This document shows positions 10,904 through 22,201 of a DNA stretch of 64,000 bases, piece by piece. The stretch comes from Hordeum vulgare subsp. vulgare (Eukaryota > Streptophyta > Magnoliopsida > Poales > Poaceae). The DNA is taken from NCBI RefSeq assembly GCF_904849725.1, contig NC_058519.1:186299703-186363702 (forward strand), written 5' to 3'. Position numbers and translations under genes: made by a program. Every line of letters starts with the position of its first letter. Within the stretch, counting starts at the first letter, position 1. The notes under the pieces were generated by a model that saw only the letters and a program-made list of their open reading frames with translations, was not told the DNA's origin and searched no databases.

Positions 10904-12283
10904 TTATTTAAAGCCATTAAGCAAGGCATAAAGTGCTCCAGTAATGGATCCACCCGGATCCCAAGGTATATCAAAGCCAATTTTAATTAACAAAGATTTG
11001 TAATTTAGTACCGAGCATAAACCAACATTTATCATGCAATTACGAAGTCTAACTCTCTTGCTATGCATCGCCATGTCATAAAAGAAAAATTCATGCACAT
11101 CAAGTAAAGGTTAATACATAGCATAAGCAGTTTCTTGCAATTTTATCGTGTTGGAAACATAAAGAGGTGGAGATGTTTTTCCTCTCTCATAATAATTGCA
11201 AGTAGGAGCAGCAAGCACATGCATAATATATTCATAAAAATCATCATGTGTAATGGTAAAACGCAACCCATCAATATAATCCTTAATAAGAGCAAACTTC
11301 TCTGAAATAGTGTAGTTGGGAGAATTGAAAAAGAAAATAGGACTATCATGTGTGGGTGCAATAGCAACAACTTCATTCTTAACATAAGGAACTCTAGCAA
11401 GTTCATATTTACAAGCATAATTAATATTGCATCTTGGCAACAAGCATATCAAGCCTCAATTTCATCAAAAAGGGATATTTCAAAATAATGAACGGGGTCA
11501 TAGCAGTTATCATAGCATTCATCCTTCGGTAAGCACGAAGGGAAACTAAACAATGTATGAGTTGAAGAGTTATTCTCATTAGAAGGTTGGCACGAGTAGT
11601 TAATCTTCTCTTCCTCCTATTGTTCATCACTCTCCTCGTCGTCTTTTTCATCTAATGAGCTCACAGTTTCATCAATTTCTTCTTCCATAGACTCTTGCAA
11701 AATATTATTCTCTTCTTGGACAGTAGAGGGGTCCTCAATATATAGTTTAACATAAGCATTAGAAGCATAGTTTTCATAGAAATATTTAAGTATGGCAAAA
11801 TTCTCAAATTTTTAAAAAGTAGCATCATACTTTTGAATCAAAGAAGAAATTTCATAAGCACACTTAAAATCAAGAAATTCTTCAATTTTTTCAACATCAT
11901 AATAACTATAAATACCTTTATCATAAGAAGATAAGATTCCAATATCACTAAACTCACATCGGTAGGGAAGGTATTTCATAGGGTCTTCAGAACAACAAGT
12001 AAAATCATATATTTCATATAAATTCTGAACATAGCAATGTAAAGTATTAATACGATGCCATAAAAGTTTCCCTTTTTGAGATAAGTGGTGTCGCGCATAA
12101 TAAGCATGCTCATCTAATGATTTTCCCTCAACTAAACTAGTTGGGGTTTCAGCATAAGCACATAGATATCGAAGATGATCCAATTAAAAAAGCTTCAGCG
12201 GTATGATAGATTTTAGGTGGTTCTTCAACCATTTGTTCGGTAGGTACGACTAGTATTTTTGATATTTTGTGTTTCCTACCCAT
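10904..12283 (-). pseudogene. Unrecognised ORF of the Sabrina-like element, decayed
   Basis: The likely start is the ATG near 12283 giving MGRKHKISKILVVPTEQM. A frame change near 12190 leads to MDHLRYLCAYAETP, and a long acidic stretch rich in E and D follows (about 11640-11760). After further frame changes comes the ICLLPRCNINYACKYELARV block (11452) and a C-terminal block including RLRNCMINVGLCSVLNYKSL (about 11050). In-frame stops occur at 11111 and elsewhere. I see no zinc knuckle, protease D-T/S-G triad, RT or integrase signature. It may be a highly diverged gag or a family-specific protein. I do not assign a function. Confidence 0.5.
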
Positions 12284-12372
12284 AACTAAAGATAGAAAAC
12301 AAGAACAAAATAAAAACTACTTAGTGATAAAGCAAACAAGAAAACATGAGAATATTCACCCCACGCTATTGC

Positions 12373-12390
12373 TGCCTGACAACAGCGCCA
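12373..12390 (-). other. Degenerate tRNA-Asp primer binding site
   Basis: On - it reads TGGCGCTGTTGTCAGGC, against the TGGCGCCGTTGCCGGGGA complement of the plant tRNA-Asp 3' end. It lies 11 nt inside the 5' LTR boundary at 12402. Confidence 0.6.
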
Positions 12391-12401
12391 GAACAAGGTC
12401 T

Positions 12402-13868
12402 TGATAACACACAAGTATAGGGGATCGTTTGTAGCCCTTTTCGATAAATAAGAGTGTCGAACCAACAAGGAGCTAAAGATAGAACAAATATTCCCTCAAG
12501 TTCTATCGACCACCGATACAACTCTACGCACACTTAATGTTTTCTTTACCTAAAACAAGAACAAAACTAGAAGTACTTTACAAAAACAAAACTAGAAAAA
12601 AATTGCAAGATAATAAATATAGTAGTGTAGTAGCACGTTTTTTGTAACACATGAGAACGATTAGTCCCTAGGCAATTGAATACGTTACTATACTCATAAC
12701 AAGTTTTTATGTGGGAGAGGCCACTACTAGCATGTCATTCCTTAATTGGAATTCTATGCACTTACGATTGGAACCATGAGAAAGCGTCTGCAACTACTAA
12801 TGTCATTAAGGCAAAAGCCAACTATAGTAGTAAGATATATATTGGTCATCCTTCAATCTTGTATGCATTAATTTATATGTTAGGAAGAATTATTATGTCA
12901 CTGTTGCCCTCCAATGCATAGTCCTATCAACATACAACTAACCCTATGGTGTGATTCACACGCACGCTCATATGATGGGCACCAAAGGACAACAACATAT
13001 CCACAAGCAAATTAAACCAATCATAGCAATTTCACCTATTAGCCCATAGGACAAAATGGATCTACTCAAAAAATAGGATAGCCACATACCTTTGGCAAAT
13101 GGTATGTAGTGTTGAGCACCATTTTCAAGTAGAGAGTTATAGAGAGAAAAGAGGTGTTAAACCGGTGCATAGAGGGGGGAGTTGGTGTTGACGGCGGCAA
13201 GATTGTTGATGTACGTCACCGTCACGCTCCATGCCTTGGCGGCACTCCGACGCCACCGGGAGAGAGGGGGCGGCTGGCCCCTCCTTCTTCTTGCTTGCCC
13301 CCACCCAACATGCAAGGCGAGTTCCCCCTCTAGTCGATGGCCTTCATGGTGGCGGAGGGGCGGGAACCCCTCCGATATTGGATCTCCCTCTCTGTTCTCT
13401 TCTGTGTTCCTACTTTCGAGCCCTTCACCGTTTCTTAAATTGCCGGAGATCCGTAACTCCGATCGGGTTGAAATTTTTACACGATTTTTTCTAATAAATT
13501 ATCATTCTTGCCACGAAATAGGATCCACAATCGACTCACGGTGTGGCCACTATAGGCCAGGGCACGCCACAGGTATAGGTCGCACCCTCGTGGGTAGTGG
13601 AGGCCGTGAGCCTCCGTTTACGTTGATTCCACCTCCCAAAACTCACATATATCCCAAAAAAATCTCCAATTTTTTTTATCGTGTCTGGACATTGTTCGAT
13701 TTTGATATTCTGCAAAATGAAAAACATGTAACAAACAAGAACTGACACTCGGCACTAGATCAATTTGTTAGTCCAATAAATCATATAAAGTGTTGCCAAA
13801 AATATGTGAAAGTTTTATAATATTGGCATGGAACAATAAAAAATTGGAGATACGATGGAGATGTATTA
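12402..13868 (-). repeat. 5' LTR of the Sabrina-like element
   Basis: 1467 bp. The inner end at 12402 reads TGATAACACACAAGTATAGGGG. The outer end reads GGAGATGTATTA, where TATCA would be expected, so the terminal CA has mutated by a transition. The long open frame at 13182-13745 lies entirely inside the LTR and has no homologous counterpart in the left LTR, so it is not treated as a gene. Confidence 0.8.
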
Positions 13869-14292
13869 AGGCCCGTGCTTGGGGATGACCCGCACTTATA
13901 ACGGCTAGCTTATGTTAGAGGGAATATCCCCAATAGACACCTTAGATCCAGTCCACCCAAATGACACTTATAACGGCAATGAATGTAACTCCGTGAATCA
14001 TGGTGAAAGTCAATTGACGAAATTCTTGTGTGCCCTCAAGACCGTTTAAGACACTATAATAATTACCATCTTATTGTTCTTAGCAAAGTTAATTATTGTT
14101 ACACTTGCTGCAACTTGTTAATATTGTTACTATCTATCTTGTCATAAGGTATCTTGCTATCAAACTATCTTACAACACTTCAAGTGAAACCATGTTGAAA
14201 ACTGCCTATCAATTCCTTATGTACCTGCTTGGGTTCAACACTCTTACTTATCTAAAGGGCTACGTTTGATCCCATATACTTGTGGGTCTTCA
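13869..14292 (+). repeat. Old LTR remnant (3' end) of another gypsy element
   Basis: The CTTGTGTGCCCTCAAGA block, CTTACTTATCTAAAGGGCTACG and CATATACTTGTGGGTCTTCA are the usual 3' end of Triticeae Athila-type LTRs, here ending TTCA where ATCA is normal. Ten bases later a ruined primer site (14303-14321, CAAGCACCACTTCCGGGG) replaces TGGCGCCGTTGCCGGGG. The left part of this LTR is cut by the Sabrina-like element at 13869. Confidence 0.7.
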
Positions 14293-14465
14293 AGACTCTT
14301 TTCAAGCACCACTTCCGGGGAGTATAGTTCTCTAGGTAAGTGGAATTTGGTAAGGAAACTTTTATCATACATTTTAATTTTCATTATCACTTGTTACTAT
14401 GCAAAATAATCCTTTGAGTGGCTTGTTTGGGGTGTCCTCACAACATGCACAAGTGATAAGATAGG
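14293..14465 (+). other. Leader of the old gypsy remnant
   Basis: Follows the ruined primer site. It contains the AAGTGGAATTTGGTAAGGAAAC stretch often found after the primer site of these elements. No coding potential is seen before 14466. Confidence 0.4.
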
Positions 14466-15003
14466 ATGCCCCATGTCCTTTGTTTTATAGGGGTGAATGT
14501 GCATGTTAGTGGTGGTGGGGAAGATGTTGTTGAAGTTGGTGAGGATGTTGTAGGTGCTGAAGGGGATTAACTCGCACCCACACCAGAAGACTCTTCTAAG
14601 GTGGAAGAAGGCATCGTAGGGGTTGGTGGGGTGAGCAAGGAGCCCAATAATATGGCCCTTGTTGCCACGGACCACTTTGACGCGGAACATCACTAAAGAG
14701 CATCATTGGAGATGGTGACAGCCGACCCCAATGAAGAAGTCGCTAACTCTGTTTGACCCCTCCACCATGAGATAGCCCACACCCGGAGGGTGTTCTCCAA
14801 GACGACCCCGATAGTGTACTACCTCTCCGGAACTATGGTCCGCCGATGGTAGGTTGGGTCGGTGAATTGCATCTTGTCTACTTTGGCTTTTGGTAAAGAA
14901 GAAGGGGAGTAGACGGATATGAGATCGAGTTGAGAGGAAGATGTAGACGGGGAGTGTTACAATATCCACGATGCACCGCATCCATTTCATTGCATTCATC
15001 ATG
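14466..15003 (+). pseudogene. Decayed reading frame of unknown identity
   Basis: From the ATG at 14466 one frame stays protein-like for about 180 codons, with an acidic stretch (GGGEDVVEVGEDVVGAEGD), a TPEDSSKVEEGIVGVGG block and RRVFSKTTPIVYYLSGTMV. It is interrupted by about six stops. By eye each stop can be explained by a C-to-T change: TAA and TAG from CAA and CAG, and TGA from CGA. That would fit deamination of methylated DNA in a once-open frame. I recognise no domain. It could be gag-proximal sequence of the element at 13869 or a captured gene fragment. Low confidence. Confidence 0.3.
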
Positions 15004-15493
15004 GCACTACTTCCACCAATAATGGTAATAATATCCTGACGGAGCCCTATTCTTTTTCACGCTGAATCGAGGTGTGTAAATCGGTAAGTCGTGTCTCATT
15101 TCTGAATCGAGGCTGCACTAATTGCCCTCATGCAATTACGTCGCATCGAGTGGTTACAAGCGCATGCATGGAAACGACGTTGCTATGTGCACATGCATGG
15201 TAGGCTAAGATGTTGGTCATTCTATGATGGCACGTCAGTGTAACGAGAACAACTAATCGAATGAATGTGTTTGAAAAAGTAGTTGCCACAGCACTCTCTT
15301 TTCGGCCCACGGACATTATCGCTTGCCCCTCTTCTGTTGTTGCGAGAAGGGCCACCCATTTAATTTCCTTCTCCAATCCAAGCACACATGGAGCACCCAA
15401 TAAAATCTATCCAATCAGGTCACTTCTCGTGGATCAACCATGTATAACCCTAGATCCTGATCCAAACAATCCTCACACAGCGATCGAACGTCA
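15004..15493. other. Unassigned stretch, possibly low copy
   Basis: No LTR, ORF or repeat from elsewhere in the window is visible. It contains CCAATCC, AATAAAATC and CCAATCAGG blocks (about 15370-15420), reminiscent of plant promoters but not diagnostic. It ends at the TG of the Tat LTR; CGTCA at 15489-15493 would be that element's target site. Confidence 0.4.
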
Positions 15494-16046
15494 TGTTGGG
15501 GGCATTACCTATGGTATGACCCGCCCTCTTGGGCCGGGTCAGGTAAACGACGATTCTACATTCATGATCAAGATAAGCCTTGGCCTAGGGTCTGAGATGC
15601 GCCAGGAGAACCTCGACGAAGAGCTGGCCAGGGCCCATAGGACCAAATGGTGGTTCAAGACTAATGGAGAAGATAAGCCGCCAAGGAGGTTTCCCAGCTT
15701 GGAAGACACGGCGACTTAGAGATATGGAAAGCCACGATTTGTAAGGTGGCCAGTACTTTGTAAACCCTACGGCATCGACCTGTATATAAACGGCGAGTCT
15801 CCAGGGTTGATAGGTTAAGTTAGAATCCATCAAGAGATAGGTCAGGTGAGTTATGCCCTCCATGTAATCGAATCCACCATAAATATACACAAAGCAGGAC
15901 GTAGGCTTTTACCTCCACCGGAGGGGCCGAACCTGGATAAACCTAAGTCTCGCTTCCGATCACCCCCCCTTGAGTCGCCACCAAGGTGCGATGGCTCCAT
16001 CACTAAGTCCTTTCACGAGGACATCTGCAGTGACAAAACCATGTCA
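15494..16046 (+). repeat. 5' LTR of L0
   Basis: 553 bp from TGTTGGGGGC to ATGTCA. It contains a TATA box (TATATAAA at 15782-15789), which would start transcription near 15815. The primer site begins two bases after its end. No second copy is present in the window. Confidence 0.8.
15782..15789 (+). promoter_or_regulatory. TATA box in the L0 LTR
   Basis: TATATAAA in a GC-rich setting, about 260 bp before the LTR end, the normal place for the U3 promoter. Confidence 0.6.
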
Positions 16047-16048
16047 GT

Positions 16049-16066
16049 TGGTGCCCACCATGGGGC
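16049..16066 (+). other. Primer binding site of L0
   Basis: TGGTGCCCACCATGGGGC directly after the LTR. This is the TGGYGCCCACCRTGGGGC type seen in Tat elements, distinct from the tRNA-Asp type used by the Athila-like elements here. I do not assign the tRNA. Confidence 0.65.
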
Positions 16067-18074
16067 AAGCGCACAGTGGAGTTGAGTTTTCAAAGGGATC
16101 CCTTCCAGGGTTAGGAAGCTACACGGTCGACATCATGAAGAAGATCCACCGTGGGAAGTACTACATCGACAACTCTTAGTGGGGACCTGAGGCCGATTCA
16201 ATCGAATCTGGATACAGGGTCCCCTTCGGCAAGATTCACGTCTTCATTGGCAAGATCGGTCCCCCTGTACCTGAGCCGGACACCTTCACCGATATCGTCA
16301 AGCCAGCCCGGTGCGCCCATCCTGCCAAGCATCAGGTCAGGAAACACCATGCTTTCATTGGTTTTACGCAAGGAACCGACCAACCGGATGAGCCGGTGAT
16401 CCAGGAGATCACCTCTGTCAACTCAGACGACGAGTCGTCCACGGGCGACACAAATTCAATCTATCCTCTCCACGAAGGGCGGCTCGGGGGATTGCCCGAG
16501 GCAGCAATCTCCGAGGATGCTAAAGGACCCCACCATCAAGTCGCCATCTACATGGCGGGAGCGGCGGCCCCTCAACCAAACACGGCTGGTAACAATGAAG
16601 CCAGCGGATCAAGGAATACTCTGGCTCAAGCCATGGCGGATTTGGTAGGAGAGGTGGCCAAACTCACAGCGATCACTGTGACGGTGGAGAATCAGGAAGA
16701 AGTCAATGCCGAGTTAGCAAATCTAAGGGGAGAGATGGCCAAAATCCAGTGCGACATCGAAGGAGAAGCCGCCAGGATGGCAACACAACGGGCCCAGATC
16801 ACCGCGGAGTCAGAGCAGCTAAATGCTAAGGGATGGCGGCTTGAACGACAACAGCGGGCTTTCGACGCGATTCATCAAAGAAGGCACCACAACCGTCTGC
16901 CGGCCGATCTGAACCCAACTCGACTCTTCTATAGCCCACATACTCCTGGGATGGAGCCCAACCGGCCATGGAAAGTTGCCTTGCGTGTTGATCCAGCTCA
17001 GCCGCCGCCCAACCCACAGGCACCTCAGCCGGCTGCGACCCATGCGCCGCACTTCCAGACACCACGGGTTCACTTCTCAAACCCCGTTGACAACGTGTTA
17101 GTAGCAACCCGCAACCTTGAATCTCTCCCCATTCATGGAAACTCTCCGGCTGAGGTAGAGGCGAGGAAAGCCATTGAGATGTTGAAAATGGTGGTAGTCC
17201 AACAGGCACAGTATTCATATAGCCACGAGTGTCTACACTCCACGCCCCAGGCGAGTCACACCAGGAGTCGTGATGATGACCCGCCCGCTGTATCCAACAG
17301 CGAACAACGATGTCTACCGCAGGTCAACCCGCCCGGAATACCCGACATGCGGGCTCAAGAACTTGTGGATGCAGCATGAGCCGCCCGCCTGATGGAGACG
17401 GCAGCAGCGGCGGGTCAAGGTTATCCAGCTTATATGTTGCCTTCCCCCGCGCAGGCTGAGTCAGGTGGCAGGAACATTGGGATACCTTGTCTATCACCCG
17501 CCCTCCGCGACGAGTGTATGGCGAAAGATTTGAAAGGCCCATGTAAAGTTCCCAACTACACGCCGGATCTAGAGCCAGGGGCATGGATTGAAAGCTACGA
17601 TCTTGCAATGGATATGCTTGATGTGAATGAGGCAGTGTGCGCCAAGTATTTTACAATGATGCTTGAAGGGACAGCGCGCACTTGGCTGAAGAATCTGCCG
17701 CCCAACTCCGTCAGCACCTGGGCCGAGTTGAAGGAGCGTTTCGTTAAAAACTTAGCAGGGACTTGCAAGCGCCCAGTGACTATCGTCGACTTACAGCACT
17801 GTGTCCAGCGCCCGGATGAGTCGGCCCACCACTAGACGCGGCGAGTTGCAGAGGTAATCCATTCGTCGGATGGTATTTCGGCGGCTCGGGCCGTGCTAAT
17901 GTTAGAGAAAAACTGTCATTACCAGCCTTTGGTGTTGAAACTTTGGTGGCTCAAGCGTAAGGTGCAAAACATGGGGGAATTAATGGATACTCTGACTAGG
18001 TATGCGGAATCAGATGATACCGAAGATCACGGGGAGGATGACGACAAGATCAGCACCACCAGGAGGGGTGAGTC
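16060..18074 (+). pseudogene. L0 gag, with three in-frame stops
   Basis: One frame runs from the ATG at 16060 to about 18074, interrupted by TAG 16177, TGA 17377 and TAG 17833. Order: N-terminal variable part; coiled coil (about 16650-16870) rich in E, A and Q; proline-rich linker; the ATRNLESLPIHGNSPAEVEA block; then the Gag core with YTPDLEPGAWIESYDLAMDM, YFTMMLEGTARTWLKNLPP and WAELKERFV. The last is the usual retrotransposon Gag fold that packages the RNA. Two of the stops read as CGA-to-TGA and TGG-to-TAG transitions. An LTR-derived transcript could not give full-length Gag. Confidence 0.85.
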
Positions 18075-19406
18075 ATGCAAAGGCCACCCTCAGTTCCACG
18101 GCGAGGCAGCTACCACCCCGCGGGACAAGGGAAGAAAAGGCAGCACGAAGGCGCCACCGATTTCGTTGCCAATACTAACGTTGGGAACGAGAACCAGCGT
18201 CAAAAGAAATGGGGATTAAGCGGGAAAAAGCCACGCAACTATCATGAGATGTCAAGGGCCCCTGCCCACAGCATACCACCGCGGAAGGTACATCTACCCA
18301 TTATTGGGAAGATTGTTATGTGATGTAGGAGTTTCGTGCCGAACTGCTCAAAAACGGGCAAGGAGGCAACCATGGCGGACACCCGGATCAATTTGGTGCA
18401 GGTGACTCACACAGAAACCCGTTCGGTGGTTTTCCTAACCCGAGCCCGTAGGGGGGCACAAGCTAATGCCGCGCAGTATCAGGTCCAGAACAGTCAACAA
18501 TATAATGCGCAAGGTGCTTTTCAGCAACAACCCCCGCAAGGCAGCTCCCAGCAGCAGAATGAAAACGGCGGCTTTTGGAACAATCTGAAGCAGCTAAATG
18601 GCGGGCAGTATCATGTGTTCACCACCAGTATTTGCAAAAGGGACCAAAAAGTTAGGCATAGAACCTTCAGCGTTATTGAGCCGGCGCTCTCCAGATACCT
18701 CAACTGGTCTGAGCAACCCATTGTTTGGAGTAAGGAGGATCACCCGCCGCGGGTCGACAACCCTAGCGACTTAGCTTTGGTCGTGGCGCCCCAGGTAGGG
18801 GGCTATACCCTCTCCAAGGTCCTTATGGACGGACGCAGCAACATCAACATCTTATACTTCGATACTTTTCGACAGATGAATTTCTCGGAAGGCGACTTGA
18901 TGCCATCCTCCACGGTATTCCACGGCATTGTCCCGGGTAAGTCGGCATACCCTGTTGGATGGATCAAGCTTAATGTGGCCTTTGGCATAGAGTCTAACTA
19001 CAGGAGCGAGTCCCTCATGTTTGCGGTGGTAAAGATCAAGAGTCCTTACCACACACTTTTTGGTCGGCCGGCTTATGCCCGTTTCATGGCCCGCCCATGT
19101 TATGTTTACCTTAAGCTCAAGATGTCGGGCCCCGAAGGAACTATCATGATCAATGGAGACCGGAAGATAGCTCAAGAATGCGAAGAGGGAGGCGCAACTT
19201 ATGCTGAGTCGCCTTGCGCAACTGAGGAACTCAAGTTTCATCAGGGTAATATTGACCCGGCGGATATGACACCGCTCAAGAAACCCACAGTCGATTCAGA
19301 GCCGCCCCTCAAGTTCAAGCCGACAGATGACACTAATTTGGTGGATTTCATGCATGGTGACTCCTCCAAGCAATTCACCATTGGTACGGGTTTGGATCCC
19401 AAATAG
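18075..19406 (+). pseudogene. L0 Gag C-terminus and retropepsin
   Basis: A frame shift near 18075 continues the Gag tail: a QGKKRQHEGATDFV block, a remnant of the C/H-rich region, a TGA at 18321, then a Q/N-rich linker at 18470-18600. The protease follows with the active site reading LMDGRSNINILY (Asp codon at 18828-18830) in place of the usual DGGSG. The third motif position is therefore R, which should inactivate it. The flap and HTLFGRPAYARFMA blocks follow at about 19045-19085. A TAG at 19404 ends the frame; it is a CAG-to-TAG type change because the same frame continues into RT. Confidence 0.85.
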
Positions 19407-20628
19407 GAAAGCGCGCTCATCGAATTCATCCGTGAGAATCGGAACATCTTTGCATGGAAACCTTCGGACATGCCGGGTGAACCGAGAGAATTCATTGAGC
19501 ACCACCTTAAATTTGATCCTAAGATGAAGCCGGTTCGGCAGTATCTTCGCTGGTTTAACGAAGAAATGCGTAAAGTGATTGGGGAGGAAGTCGCCCGGCT
19601 CTTGGCCACTGGATTCATTGTCGAGGTTTTTCATCCTCAGAGGTTGCCCAATCCGGTTCTAGTACTGAAGAAGAATGGTACCTTCCGCATGTATATTGAC
19701 TACACTGACCTCAACAGGGCTTGCCCAAAATATCCTTTCGCCCTCCCTCGTATTAATCAAATCATTGACTCTACGGCGGGGTGCGAGCGACTGTGTTTCC
19801 TGGATGCTTACTCACGATATCACCAGTTCAAAATGGCTTTGGAGGATCAGGAGAAGACATCGTTCATAACTCCCTTTGGAGCCTTTTGCTATGTGTCTAT
19901 GCCGTTCAGGTTAAAGAGCGTGCGGACGACTTATCAACGCTACATCCAGAATTGCCTACCCAGTCAAATTGGGCGCAATGTTCATGCCTATGTTGATGAC
20001 ATAGTGGTGAAATCCTAGAAGAAAGTTATTGGGCTTCTTGGTGTCAGAACGAGGCATTGAGGCTAACCCGGACAAAATCAAGGCGATTACTTCACTTGGC
20101 AAGCCGGCCAATATCAACCAAGTTCAACGCATTGCGGGTCGTATTGCAGTTCTAAGCTGTTTCATAAGTCGCCTTAGGGATAAGGCCATCCCTCTTTATC
20201 AGCTGCTCAAGAAAACTGGCCATTTTGTCTGGAAGGATGAAGCCCATGAATATTTCGAGGCCTTGAAGAAACAACTGGCCGAGCTGCCTGTCTTAGATGC
20301 TCAAATTGACAAATAGCCTAGGCCCCTTTACATTGCTTCCTACTCTAAAGAAGTAAGTGTAGCAGTGCTCATCGAGCACAGGGAAGAAGGAAAGGAATAC
20401 CCGGATCAAAGGCCGGTCTACTTTGTCAGCAAAGTCTTGACCCTCTCCAAACAACGTTATCCGCACTGCCAGAAGTTGGTTTTTGGGATCTTCATGGCGA
20501 GTCGGAAATTAAAACACTATTTTGAGGAGCATCCAATCACAGTAGTCAGTTCCGCGCCGCTCGGCGATATTATACAAAATCGTGAAGCAACTGGTTGGAT
20601 TGCTAAGTGGGCTATTGAGCTTTGTCCC
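19407..20628 (+). pseudogene. L0 reverse transcriptase and first RNase H, with deletion
   Basis: RT blocks in order: RQYLRWFNEEMRKVIGEEV, FRMYIDYTDLNRACPK, CFLDAYSRYHQFKMA (catalytic Asp kept), MPFRLKSVRTTYQR (the G of the usual MPFGLKNA is R) and YVDDIVVKS (both catalytic Asp kept). A TAG at 20016 follows. About 40 residues normally between YVDD and the LLGFLVSERGIE block at 20032 are missing, so a deletion of roughly 120 bp is inferred. The connection and gypsy RNase H domain (RPVYFVSKVLTLSKQRY, RKLKHYFEEH) run to 20628, where the L1 insertion splits the reading frame. A further TAG lies at 20314. Confidence 0.9.
20624..20628. repeat. Target site duplication of L1, left copy (GTCCC)
   Basis: GTCCC at 20624-20628 and again at 55118-55122, flanking the TG...CA ends of L1. 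Confidence 0.9.
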
Positions 20629-22163
20629 TGCAACTTCTCAAACAACAGCGCCAGAATTTGACACGTTGACAGAGACTTGCTTGCGTTGGCTTTTCCCTTG
20701 AAGAGGAAAGGGTGATGCAGCACAGGAGCAGAAAGTATTTCCCTCATTTTGAGAACCAAGGTATCAATCCAGTAGGAGAATCTCGTCAAGTCCAGAGTAC
20801 CTGCGCAAACACAAAAGAGCTTGCACCCAACGCTATAAAGGGGTTGTCAATCCCTTCAAGATTGGTTTCAAAGTGAGATTTGAAGGCGGAAAGTGCAACA
20901 AAGTAAGAAGTGTAAGGCTGAAAATATGGTTTGGAGTAGACCCTTGGCCATAGTGTTCACTAGAGGCTTCTCTCAAAATAGATGTTGGTGAACAAATTAC
21001 TATCGAGCAATTGATAGAACCGCGCAAAGTCATGACGATATCTAAAGCAATGATCATACATATAGGAATCACCTCCGAGACAAGTAGATCGATACTTTCT
21101 GCATCTACTACTATTACTCCACACATCAACCGCTATCCATCATGCATCTAGTGTATTGAGTTCATGACGAACAGAGTAACGCATTAAACAAGATGACATG
21201 ATGGAGAGGGATAATCTCAAACCAATGATGAAAACCCCATGTTTTTACCCTTGATGGCAACAACACGATACATGCCTCGCTACCCCTTCTGTCACTGGGT
21301 GAGGTCACCGCACGGTATGAACCCAAAACCAAGCACTTCTCCCATTGCAAGAATCATAGATCTAGTTGGCCAGATAAAACCCACAACTCGAAGAGAATTA
21401 CAAGGATATGAAATCATGCATAAGAGAGATCAGAAGAAACTCAAATAAGATTCATAGATAATCTGATCATAAATCCACAATTCATCGGATCTCGACAAAC
21501 ACACCGCAAAAGAAGATTACGTAGGATAGATCTCCATGAAGATCATGGAGAACTTTGTATTGAAGATCCAAGAGAGAGAAGAAGCCATCTAGTTACTAGC
21601 TATGGATCCATAGGTCTATGGTGAACTACTCACGCATCATCGGAGAGGTCATGGTGTTGATGAAGAAGCCCTCCGTGTCGAAATCCCCCCTCCGGCAGGG
21701 CACCAGAACGTGCCCCGGATGCGATCTTTCGGAGACAGAAGCTTGCGGCGGCGGAAAAGTACTTTCGATGATCTCCTAATTTTTTGTGGAATTTTTGGGG
21801 ATATATAGGCGCAAACCCTAGGGCAAAGGAGGTCCAGGGGGGCCACAAGCCTGTGGGCCGCGGCCTCCCCCTGGCCGTGGGGTGAGGGCTTGTGGGCCCA
21901 TGGGGCCCCCTGCCTTGGCTCTCAAGTCTCCTGATCTTCTTCCGTTACGGAAAAAATCTTTTCGGGGATTTTATTCTGTTTGGACTTTGTTTCCAAATCT
22001 CCTATGAAAGGGGTCAAAAACATGGAAAAACAGGAACTGGCACTTGGCACCAAGTTAATAAGTTAGTCCCAAAAAATATATAAAAGGAATACAAAACATC
22101 CAAAGTGTGACAAGATAATAGCATGAAACCATCAAAAATTATAGATACGTTGGAGACGTATCA
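20629..22163 (-). repeat. 3' LTR of L1
   Basis: 1535 bp, with inner end ACGTATCA at 22163 and outer end TGCAACTTCTC at 20629. It holds the GC-rich inverted repeat (CCACAAGCC and GGCTTGTGG arms, about 21842-21895) and, on -, a CTATATATCCCC TATA-like block downstream of it (about 21800). It is the undamaged LTR copy of L1. Confidence 0.9.
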
Positions 22164-22201
22164 AGCATCCCCAAGCTTAACTCCTGCTCGTCCACGAGTA
22201 G
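22164..22201 (-). other. Polypurine tract and hairpin of L1
   Basis: On -, AAGCTTGGGGATGCT abuts the LTR. The preceding CTACTCG-TGGA-CGAGCAG (22184-22201) forms a stem like that in the other elements, with one A.C mismatch. Confidence 0.75.

Larger units (their letters stand above)
7278..13868 (-). mobile_element. Non-autonomous Athila/Sabrina-like gypsy element
   Basis: Two LTRs of the same family flank a 4.5-kb internal region read on -. The right (5') LTR is full length; the left (3') LTR is truncated. A degenerate tRNA-Asp-type primer site lies inside the right LTR and a polypurine tract inside the left one. The only coding trace is a decayed ORF (10904-12283) with no gag, protease, RT or integrase motif that I recognise. 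The layout resembles the defective Triticeae elements described as Sabrina. The name is a resemblance from memory, not a demonstrated match. Confidence 0.75.

Noticed and set aside
13182..13745. 187-residue open frame on +
   Set aside because: It lies fully inside the 5' LTR of the Sabrina-like element. The matching part of the left LTR does not keep the frame, and its composition is low-complexity Arg/Pro/Ser.
14293..15493. MITE or short DNA transposon
   Set aside because: No terminal inverted repeats or TA/TAA duplications could be found at either side.
15260..15719. 152-residue open frame crossing the L0 LTR start
   Set aside because: It spans the boundary between the unassigned pocket and the LTR, so it cannot be an ancestral gene.
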